From Nostoc sp. CHAB 5834 (lineage in GTDB: Bacteria; Cyanobacteriota; Cyanobacteriia; Cyanobacteriales; Nostocaceae): a stretch of DNA of 5,217 nucleotides. Positions 1 to 4,979 of this stretch are shown here, piece after piece; the first letter of the stretch is position 1; every line of letters begins with the position of its first letter. The translations under genes and the position numbers were made by a program. The notes under the pieces are model-generated. The model was not told where the DNA came from. It saw nothing but the letters and a program-made list of their open reading frames with translations, and searched no databases. Location: the NCBI GenBank assembly GCA_020829485.1, contig JAIVFU010000291.1, positions 1 to 5,217 on the forward strand, read 5' to 3'.

Positions 1-526
1 CAATACTCTCAAAAGCGTTTTTATCCAACTCTTTAGATATTGCAATTTTTTGCAAATGTTTTTGTTTCAATGTTAAAAATTTCTTATTGTCAATTGCAGG
101 ATTTTTTTGACTAATGTTTTTATAAAGATCAACTAATTCCTTTTGTCTAATTTGCATTTGTCCTGCAGATAGAGTAAGAATTTCATAGTTTCCAAAATTT
201 TCAGCGTCTCTAATCCAGTTAGTTAAAAGATTTACTGCATTAACATGATGCTCAATAAATTTATTGAAATTCAAAGCAGTAGGTAGTAGACTTACAATGA
301 AAACGCTAGCAGAGAATATCCCAAATAGCAAAAAGTACTCATCTGGAATTTTTGAGAAAATAACAGTTGTTCCTACAGCGGAGCCAATTGTTACATATAT
401 GGTTGTCACTTTGTTCCAACACCTAAGATTTTCAGCTATTATGCTATGAAAACTACGAGTTTGATCCGCTTTTCCTCGAAGACGCCATAACTCCTTTAAA
501 ATTTCTTCTTTACCTTCGATATTCAT
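1..526 (-). CDS. SLATT-type two-transmembrane effector, 3' end beyond the window
   Basis: The ATG at 526-524 opens a frame of 175 codons that runs off the left edge, so the C-terminus is missing. The protein begins with a charged helix ending in ELWRLRGKADQTRSFH (residues 12-27). Two hydrophobic segments follow, about residues 39-57 (TTIYVTIGSAVGTTVIF core) and 64-83 (YFLLFGIFSASVFIVSLLP core), joined by a very short loop. A long charged, mostly helical cytosolic part follows, containing NLLTNWIRDAENF and GQMQIRQKELVDLY. A helix, two close TM helices and a long helical tail is the layout of the SLATT families linked to CD-NTase and SLOG systems, thought to act as pore-forming or membrane-damaging effectors. 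The start codon overlaps the HORMA stop as ATGA, and a purine-rich AGAGAAG lies upstream, so translation is probably coupled. Family call is by pattern and context; effector role is inferred. Confidence 0.8.
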   Translation of the reverse strand, partial: MNIEGKEEILKELWRLRGKADQTRSFHSIIAENLRCWNKVTTIYVTIGSAVGTTVIFSKIPDEYFLLFGIFSASVFIVSLLPTALNFNKFIEHHVNAVNLLTNWIRDAENFGNYEILTLSAGQMQIRQKELVDLYKNISQKNPAIDNKKFLTLKQKHLQKIAISKELDKNAFESI

Positions 527-999
527 CGTTTAAAATCTTCTCTTTTGACAGCTGATTTAGAAGAAGAAAAATTCTTACTAGAAGATATTTTCAGAGATGA
601 TAAACTTACGTCTTCAAAACTAGCATACCAAGGTATTACCAAAATATTTTGAAGTTCAGTTTTCTGCTGTACTGAAAGATCATGCCACTTTTTTGTGTAT
701 GTTAAAATGATATTTAGATTAGTACCACCTATTCCGTCCCAATCTATATTGCCCGGTTTATCATTTGTTGTATTAGTGTTGGCTAATTCTATAGTATACT
801 GATTGCACCTAATGATGAGGCCGTATTGATTTTTCATGATCAACTGTACCATGCTCAAATAATCTCTTTCCATTAGTTCCCCAACGTCATGAAGTATATT
901 TTCGCAATAATCCATTTGCCATAGCTCTGTTCTTCTAGTGACTATTTTAAAATCAGCAGAAATACATTCGAATAGTTTATCTTTATCTGATTGTGTCAT
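523..999 (-). CDS. Bacterial HORMA-domain protein of a CBASS operon (Cap7/Cap8-like)
   Basis: A 158-residue protein starting 3 bp after the CD-NTase stop and overlapping the SLATT start by ATGA. It fits the bacterial HORMA family 1 pattern. There is an N-terminal helical part ending in GELMERDYLSMVQLIM (40-55), then the motif DKPGNIDWDG (80-89) matching the family's D-D-P-G-x-I loop, then LTYTKKWHDLS (99-109) matching its YLTYSxxWxxLS strand and helix. The C-terminal tail FSSSKSAVKREDF (144-156) matches the usual YSxGGRALxRxSVR end. HORMA proteins in type III CBASS bind a peptide, close, and activate their cognate CD-NTase. The tail is Ser/Lys-rich and could serve as an intrinsic closure segment, which is inference. 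The sequence is divergent and more AT-rich in codons than typical members. Assignment rests on remembered consensus plus neighbours. Confidence 0.75.
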   Translation of the reverse strand: MTQSDKDKLFECISADFKIVTRRTELWQMDYCENILHDVGELMERDYLSMVQLIMKNQYGLIIRCNQYTIELANTNTTNDKPGNIDWDGIGGTNLNIILTYTKKWHDLSVQQKTELQNILVIPWYASFEDVSLSSLKISSSKNFSSSKSAVKREDFKR

Positions 1000-1002
1000 A
1001 AT

Positions 1003-1977
1003 TCAAACCTTAACAGATGTTATCGTGAAGCTACTGTCAAATATTTCTTTCCATAAACCTATAGTATCTCCAATATAGGTTTTTTCTTGAGCATAACTTA
1101 GAGTATCTAAAGCTTTCTCTGCTTCATTGCTAATGACCTTCCAATCAGCTGCTGAAATGTATTTTGTCACATTGTTACTTTTATTAGTTGGGTCTGTTAT
1201 GTAAACAACGCTACCATCGTTCGTTACTTCTCCATAAGGAGCGTTAAAGATTATTTTTGGAAAGTTTTTATTACTTATTAGCGTAAAAAACCTTAACAAT
1301 GCTTCCTCAATATTTGTAATTACCCCTTTGCTTAAATCTAAGTATGATATAATTAATTCTATCGAAAAGGAAGAAAGGTTTAGGTTTTTCACATTTTTCC
1401 ACTCTTTTAATATCCTAACAATACTCGTAAAAGAAGTATTATCTTTCTTTCTTTCAACTATAAAATTTATTTGGTTTCTTATACTCGTTATGTAAAAATT
1501 GTATGTTTTACTGTCAGGTTGATATACATAATTAGATAAACCATTAACTTTTCCAGGCGGTACATCAATTACCGGTACTATGTCAACACTTAATCCAGAA
1601 GTTAAAAATTTAACGTTAGCAGTTTTTACATTTTCCTTGAAATCATCTTTTGACTTTGTTGGATATATTTTAATAAGGAGTTCTACAATTTTTGAATTTA
1701 ATTCATGGAAATCATTTATATCTTCAATTTTGCTGATATCAATATAGAAAGCTAAATCAATGTCTAGTATATTATTTAAATTCGGCCTCAGAATCGTACT
1801 TTTCCTCCAAGAGCCGCATTGAATAACTTTTTTCACTGACATTGTACTGTTAGCTGTTAAATATAAATCTACTTGTTCAATTAAATTTTCTATCTGATCT
1901 TTATAATAACTTTTATCGGTTGTGGAAAACTTTATTGTATTAACAAAATTTATTAATTGTTGGTTACTTAATTTCAT
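1003..1977 (-). CDS. CD-NTase, CBASS cyclic-oligonucleotide synthase
   Basis: A 324-residue nucleotidyltransferase with all marks of the CD-NTase (cGAS/DncV-like) fold. The P-loop-like GSWRKST motif is at 55-61. The first two metal-binding aspartates are in DID (D72 and D74), followed by hydrophobic LAFYID. The third carboxylate is D132 in LSVDIVPVID (129-138). The second half is helical, as in the OAS-type C-terminal domain, and contains ITDPTNKSNNVTKY (260-273), a conserved DPxNxxNNV motif of bacterial CBASS synthases. All catalytic carboxylates are present and the length is normal, so it should be active. The product nucleotide cannot be read from sequence; HORMA-linked relatives studied so far make cyclic tri-adenylate-type signals. 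It starts with ATG at 1977-1975, 55 bp after the exonuclease stop, and ends 3 bp before the HORMA gene. The enzyme would be cytosolic and held inactive until infection. Confidence 0.92.
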   Translation of the reverse strand: MKLSNQQLINFVNTIKFSTTDKSYYKDQIENLIEQVDLYLTANSTMSVKKVIQCGSWRKSTILRPNLNNILDIDLAFYIDISKIEDINDFHELNSKIVELLIKIYPTKSKDDFKENVKTANVKFLTSGLSVDIVPVIDVPPGKVNGLSNYVYQPDSKTYNFYITSIRNQINFIVERKKDNTSFTSIVRILKEWKNVKNLNLSSFSIELIISYLDLSKGVITNIEEALLRFFTLISNKNFPKIIFNAPYGEVTNDGSVVYITDPTNKSNNVTKYISAADWKVISNEAEKALDTLSYAQEKTYIGDTIGLWKEIFDSSFTITSVKV

Positions 1978-2032
1978 GAGTTGTTGGTGTGTTAGGATTT
2001 TATTCTTATTTGCTTTATTAAAAATTAAAGAA

Positions 2033-2551
2033 TTAAAAATCTATTTCGAGCCCAAGCTCATTTTTCATTGTTAGTAGGGCCTCTGCATTACCTTTAGCAT
2101 CATCAACTGGATTATGACTGTGCTCTGTTCTTCTCAAGTGTTTGAAGTTTTTAAGTGTGCTTTTTTGCAGTCCTTTATAAAGACTACCTAAGTTCTGTGA
2201 ACTATAACCAAAGGGATTTTCATTGATAAAATGATGAAAATACCAGCAAATAAACATCCAATCATAACCATTATTATCGCTTATAAATATAGGAGGACCT
2301 GAGGAGGAATTCTCAATCCATTCTTTAAAATCCGTCATTGCAAGAGTAGGATCACAAAACGTCAATGTCATTTCCCTAGTGTAGCCAGAAACAGATAAGG
2401 CATCTGGTAAAAACTTGTCAGAGATTGGTCTGATCTGTCTAAAAAAAGTTTTGCTGAGAGTTTCATCTACAACTACTGCTCCGAACGAGATCATAGAGTA
2501 ATCTCCAGGAATAGGTCCATCACTCTCAATGTCTACCATTATGTATGCCAT
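2033..2551 (-). CDS. DEDDh 3'-5' exonuclease, first gene of the CBASS operon
   Basis: A 172-residue single-domain nuclease of the DnaQ/RNase T fold. Motif I is MVDIESDGP with D7 and E9. Motif II is SDNNGYDWMFICWYFH (91-106) with D97. Motif III is HNPVDDAKGNAEAL with H146 and D151, the H-x4-D spacing of the DEDDh subclass. All catalytic residues are present and there is no extra domain. Relatives with the same IESDGPIPGDYSM start are usually annotated as 3'-5' exoribonucleases. To my recollection similar exonucleases occur as accessory proteins in some CBASS operons (named Cap18), but I cannot check this here. It precedes the CD-NTase by 55 bp on the same strand and has a -7-like box upstream. 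Its substrate (RNA, ssDNA or the signal oligonucleotide) is not visible from sequence. ATG at 2551 is chosen; a second in-frame ATG is four codons downstream. Confidence 0.88.
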   Translation of the reverse strand: MAYIMVDIESDGPIPGDYSMISFGAVVVDETLSKTFFRQIRPISDKFLPDALSVSGYTREMTLTFCDPTLAMTDFKEWIENSSSGPPIFISDNNGYDWMFICWYFHHFINENPFGYSSQNLGSLYKGLQKSTLKNFKHLRRTEHSHNPVDDAKGNAEALLTMKNELGLEIDF

Positions 2552-2553
2552 AT

Positions 2554-2569
2554 TTATTGTAAGTGCGTT
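2554..2569. repeat. 16-bp imperfect direct repeat, copy 1 (next to the exonuclease start)
   Basis: TTATTGTAAGTGCGTT, matching the copy at 2862-2877 at 15 of 16 positions in the same orientation. It ends two bases from the exonuclease ATG, so it covers the ribosome-binding region of that gene. It could be a regulator-binding half-site or a trace of duplication; low complexity makes chance possible. Confidence 0.35.
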
Positions 2570-2590
2570 GTAGTCAATTTAAATTTTATA

Positions 2591-2598
2591 CAAAATTA
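2591..2598 (-). promoter_or_regulatory. Candidate Bacteroidota -7 promoter box for the CBASS operon
   Basis: On the minus strand this reads TAATTTTG, an exact match to the Bacteroidota -7 consensus TAnnTTTG. Transcription would begin about 30 bp before the exonuclease ATG. The only TTTG upstream (minus strand, 3'-most base at 2613) is about 14 bp away, shorter than the usual 19-21 bp spacing of the -33 element. In such AT-rich DNA a chance match is quite possible. Confidence 0.4.
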
Positions 2599-2837
2599 CT
2601 GAATAGTCTCTTCAAATTTTATTTTCCTTTATTATATAATTCTGTCTAAGTTATAAAATTATACGTCAACTTTGCATAAATATTTTACTATCATACGAAA
2701 GCTGAATTAATTTTATACTTTTCTTTTTTTATCACTCCTATTATTAACTAAATCTAAAGCTGTAGTTAGCATATGCTTGTGATTAACAACAGTTGCTCCA
2801 AAAACTTTAAACTTAGAATTGAAATTTATTCTTGTTC

Positions 2838-2851
2838 ACATTACGTAATGT
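2838..2851. promoter_or_regulatory. Perfect 14-bp palindrome, candidate operator
   Basis: ACATTACGTAATGT is its own reverse complement with no spacer. It is embedded in a looser dyad bounded by CTTG (2831) and CAAG (2860). It lies about 290 bp upstream of the exonuclease start, with the TTGTAA-N5-TTACAA dyad (2865-2881) directly beside it. Perfect uninterrupted palindromes of this length are typical of dimeric regulator sites, but no CBASS-type regulator gene is seen in the window. Function is inferred only from symmetry. Confidence 0.35.
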
Positions 2852-2861
2852 AAGCTCAAGA

Positions 2862-2877
2862 TTATTGTAAGTGAGTT
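2862..2877. repeat. 16-bp imperfect direct repeat, copy 2, inside a dyad
   Basis: TTATTGTAAGTGAGTT, one mismatch from the copy at 2554-2569. Here the sequence continues so that TTGTAA (2865-2870) and TTACAA (2876-2881) form a dyad around GTGAG. The dyad is not conserved in copy 1, where the right half reads TTGTAG. Confidence 0.35.
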
Positions 2878-3056
2878 ACAAGACGCTCATAACTTTGAAA
2901 ATATAATTATAATTTCATTTAACACACTTCTTCTTTACTAAGCGGTATCTACAAAGTAATTAATTTTAGCAGCTCGCTTGTTTTGAAAAATTACAGATTC
3001 TAACCTTATATTCGTTTTAATCAAATTATGTAAACTCTTCAAATTTGCTTCTACCT

Positions 3057-3090
3057 TGTTACTATGTATACCAACCTCTACATAGTAACA
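3057..3090 (-). terminator. 12-bp perfect hairpin after the toxin-antitoxin operon
   Basis: TGTTACTATGTA (3057-3068) and TACATAGTAACA (3079-3090) are perfect reverse complements around a 10-base loop. The hairpin begins 9 bp after the antitoxin stop, where a terminator for the leftward operon would sit. The stem is AT-rich and the minus strand continues with AAGGTAGAAGC instead of a T-run, so it is not a textbook intrinsic terminator. It may instead stabilise the mRNA 3' end or mark a recombination boundary, since base composition changes here. Confidence 0.45.
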
Positions 3091-3099
3091 GAATAAGAT

Positions 3100-3372
3100 C
3101 TAAGCCACAGCCTGTGACTTTGGCACGGTTAAAATGTCTTCACCCAACGCTTCCTCGATCCGGATGATCGTTTTCAGCTCTAGGTTGTGGGTACCACTAA
3201 CCCATTTACTAATTTCAGATTCTGACTTGTGTAAAGCAACCGCCAAGTCTTTCTGGCTCATACCCTTTTGCTCAAGAATAGCGTGAATACGATCCGCTAC
3301 ATCGAGCATCTTGGTGACTAAGCGCCGGGTCTGGTCAGGTGTCCGGCTGGCAATTCGGTCGAATGCGTCCAT
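3100..3372 (-). CDS. Xre-family HTH antitoxin
   Basis: A 90-residue protein with an N-terminal helix rich in charged residues (DAFDRIASRTPDQTRRL) and a Cro/C1-type helix-turn-helix at about 28-80. The HTH core is MSQKDLAVALHKSESEISKW (38-57), followed by LELKTIIRIEEALGEDIL, the usual third and fourth helices of Xre domains. It begins 12 bp after the toxin stop on the same strand. In HigBA-order pairs the second gene is the antitoxin, which binds the toxin and represses the operon through its HTH. This one has no extra C-terminal domain beyond a short tail, so toxin binding would use the N-terminal helix or the HTH body. Codons are clearly more GC-rich than in the CBASS genes to the left. No Shine-Dalgarno is seen before the ATG. 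Confidence 0.85.
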   Translation of the reverse strand: MDAFDRIASRTPDQTRRLVTKMLDVADRIHAILEQKGMSQKDLAVALHKSESEISKWVSGTHNLELKTIIRIEEALGEDILTVPKSQAVA

Positions 3373-3384
3373 AATTTCTGTTTG

Positions 3385-3885
3385 TTAAGCTAGTAGTTCA
3401 ATTCGGTTTACATCTACGATCTGTTTACCATCCAGTAGCAGATCTCCCGATTGGGTTAGCTCCGTGAGTTGCTGAGCAATTTTGTTGGCAAATCGAAAGT
3501 GAATCAGTAGTTCAGGACTGTTTTGTACAGTCTGACTCACTTTCCGTCCGCCGTTCGCTAAGATGACCACCTCGTCGGATAGTCGAATGCAATACAGGCG
3601 AAACTGGCAATAATCATTGCCTAACTCGGCCATGATGCGAGCAGGAGGAGGTAGGGCGGATGCCGCATTTTCAAATCGAAAGTACCGGGCCTTCGCTCCT
3701 CGTCGCTGGCCGATCTCCTGAATCCAGGCTACCAACAAATTCAAATCACGGGCTAAGAACTCATCTTGTTCATAGCGGGTAAAAAAACGATCGGTCTCCG
3801 ATTGTTCTCTGCCCTCTACCTGTAGGGTATAGTAAGCTACCCGTTCAAACGTTTTAAAAAGCCGAATGGTTACAAAATTATTCAC
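3385..3885 (-). CDS. RelE-like toxin (HigB-type, Bacteroidota family)
   Basis: A 166-residue protein with a GTG start; no ATG exists between it and the upstream in-frame stop at 3904-3906. The conserved core lies in the second half: ARYFRFENAASALPPP (66-81), then FRLYCIRLSDEVVILANGGRK (95-115, of which the LYCIRLS strand and the NGG-x-K turn are typical), then a helix with SPELLIHFRFANKIAQQL. This matches RelE/ParE-fold proteins widespread in Bacteroidota, which sit before an Xre gene. Proven relatives cleave translating mRNA, but the activity of this one is an inference. The 12-bp gap to the HTH gene supports a single operon. The 182 bp upstream (3886-4067) shows no gene; a weak -7-like TAGGTTTA lies at 3938-3931 on the minus strand, and the AT-rich TTAAGTTAA near the start could be part of an autorepression operator. 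Confidence 0.7.
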   Translation of the reverse strand: MNNFVTIRLFKTFERVAYYTLQVEGREQSETDRFFTRYEQDEFLARDLNLLVAWIQEIGQRRGAKARYFRFENAASALPPPARIMAELGNDYCQFRLYCIRLSDEVVILANGGRKVSQTVQNSPELLIHFRFANKIAQQLTELTQSGDLLLDGKQIVDVNRIELLA

Positions 3886-4067
3886 TTTTAAGTTAAGTAT
3901 TAGTCAGCGAAGGTAGTTTTCATCCGTGACTAAACCTAAGGATTCACGCTGTTAAAAGCACTTGCTGGGAGGGGTCTGTCCAAGTCTTATTGATCCTTCA
4001 CTGAAGTTCGTTTGATGAATGTCCAATAGCATCCATCTACAATTTTCTAAGTCGTGGGAATCGGGAT

Positions 4068-4622
4068 CTAAACTGAAGCGCCAATTTCGACCCCGCGTAG
4101 ACGGAGATACTTATACAGGGTAGTTTTGGAGATGTGTAACTCGCGGGCGATTTGTTCAACCGGGTACTTGGCCTCTTTGTAGAGACTTTCACCAAGGCGG
4201 GCTTTCTGCTCACCGGTTTTGGATAACCCTTTACGACGGCTTAAGAGTTGACCGCGTCGACGGGCGGAGGCCAAGCCGGCCAAAGTTCGTTCCCGAATTA
4301 CTTCCCGTTCAAACTCAGCCAGACTGGCAAAAATGCGAAAAACGAGCCGACCTTGCGCCGTAGTGGTGTCAATCGGGTCGTTCAAACTGACTAACCCAAT
4401 GTGTTTTTGTTCCAACTTAGTCACTATCTCGATCAAGTGATTCAGGGAACGGCCCAGTCGATCCAGCTTCCAAATCATCAAGGTGTCCCCCTCCCGGATA
4501 ATTTCGAGTAGCCTGGTTAATTCAGGCCGTTCGGTTTTAGACCCGCTGGCTTTCTCCTGAAAGATTTTCGAGCAGCCTGCTGCATTAAGGGCATCAAGCT
4601 GTAGGGCTAGGTTTTGATCTTG
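4068..4622 (-). pseudogene. Serine recombinase (Hin/Tn3 resolvase type) lacking its catalytic N-terminus
   Basis: Family resemblance starts at 4622 with QDQNLALQLDALNAAG and continues in one frame to the TAG at 4068: EKASGSKTERPEL, GDTLMIWKLDRLGRSL, then the helix-E region FRIFASLAEFEREVIRERT with its conserved arginines, and a C-terminal HTH (YPVEQIARELHISKTTLYKYL). In intact relatives QDQ is preceded by about nine residues of the type GYARVST, whose serine is the nucleophile. Here the frame reads RHRPPG back to a TGA at 4643-4641, so the catalytic serine and start codon are gone. The remaining frame has no other damage, pointing to a recent break at about 4623. A TTG (4481) or ATG (4478) could start a shorter product, with DNA-binding but no catalysis. 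Confidence 0.85.
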
Positions 4623-4732
4623 TCCGGGCGGCCGGTGCCGTCAGTTTCGTAAATTGTTTGGTCACGTCCTTGTTGCTTGGTCGCTACAAAGGTGACACGA
4701 CTACCAGTTTCTTTCAATTCCCAAACACGTTC
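4610..4732 (-). pseudogene. Possible coding relic replacing the recombinase start
   Basis: Between an in-frame TGA (4735-4733) and a TAG (4609-4607) lies a 41-codon open stretch with no start codon. It encodes ERVWELKETGSRVTFVATKQ and continues to DGTGRPDKIKT. Composition and flow look like real protein, but I recognise no family and a stretch of this length can occur by chance. If real, only the part right of about 4623 belongs to it; the last residues come from reading into the recombinase in another frame. Confidence 0.2.
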
Positions 4733-4749
4733 TCAATGTCAAGTACTGA

Positions 4750-4878
4750 AAAGATGGCTGTTTTATGAACCTACAAGATGCTCGCGACGAGTTGTTTAGC
4801 TATATTGAAGGGTATTATAATAGGCGTCGATTGCACTCGGCTTTAGCCAACCGTCCCCCGACTGCTTTTGAAAACTAA
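4750..4878 (+). pseudogene. IS3-family transposase (OrfB) C-terminal fragment
   Basis: The plus-strand frame after a TGA at 4747-4749 reads KDGCFMNLQDARDELFSY, then YIEGYYNRRRLHSAL (4801-4845) and ANRPPTAFEN before TAA at 4876-4878. YIExxYNRRRxHSAL is the hallmark of the last part of the DDE integrase core in IS3-family OrfB, including the region after the catalytic glutamate. About 43 codons remain of a usual 270-300, and the DDE residues themselves are absent. A different frame upstream reads QVLK (4738-4749), which resembles the TLK motif that normally precedes this segment, so a frameshift near 4750 may have occurred before or with the deletion. It faces the recombinase remnant. There is no active transposase here. 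Confidence 0.8.
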
Positions 4879-4911
4879 TTTTACAAAACTGTTTCATCAA
4901 ACTCTTAAAAG

Positions 4912-4937
4912 TGAAGTGGCCACCCAAATAGGACCAC
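4912..4937. mobile_element. Possible terminal repeat of an IS3-family element
   Basis: Starting 34 bp after the transposase stop, the plus strand reads TGAAGTGGCCACCC followed by AAATAGGACCACC. A TGAA start, a GC-rich run and GGACNACC resemble the outer ends of IS3-family elements. The orientation (TG at the left) fits a left end, not the right end expected after the plus-strand transposase remnant. No partner repeat is seen in the window. This is resemblance only. Confidence 0.2.
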
Positions 4938-4979
4938 CCCAAATATTACCAAAACTGTACGCTTTACATATAGAACACG

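Larger units (their letters stand above)
2552..3099. other. AT-rich intergenic region between the CBASS and toxin-antitoxin operons
   Basis: About 550 bp without a recognisable gene on either strand; all frames are broken by frequent stops, and I found no protein resemblance in the short open stretches. It separates the low-GC CBASS operon from the higher-GC toxin-antitoxin operon. Because both operons read leftward, it is the tail of one and the promoter region of the other. It contains the -7 box, the 14-bp palindrome, a 16-bp direct repeat and the inverted repeat listed separately. A small RNA or degraded gene cannot be excluded. Confidence 0.6.

Noticed and set aside
264..449. A 61-codon plus-strand open frame starting MKFKAVGSRL.
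   Set aside because: It lies wholly within the SLATT gene on the opposite strand, which has clear family structure; the plus-strand frame shows no recognisable motif.
2577..2598. AATTTAAATT palindrome and AATTTT/AAAATT dyad near the -7 box as an operator.
   Set aside because: Pure A/T symmetry of this length is common in such AT-rich sequence; not reported as a feature.
3022..3047. CAAATT and AATTTG as a second hairpin upstream of the strong inverted repeat.
   Set aside because: Six-bp arms of A/T bases around a 14-base loop are expected by chance in this composition.
4068..4481. A 137-residue complete recombinase beginning at TTG 4481.
   Set aside because: The same frame continues upstream with clear recombinase sequence to 4622, so the apparent start is internal; the gene is N-terminally truncated.
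4690..4706. GSRVT on the minus strand as the missing GYARVST segment of the recombinase.
   Set aside because: The frame differs from that of the recombinase, the motif is only partly similar, and the distance to QDQ is far too great.
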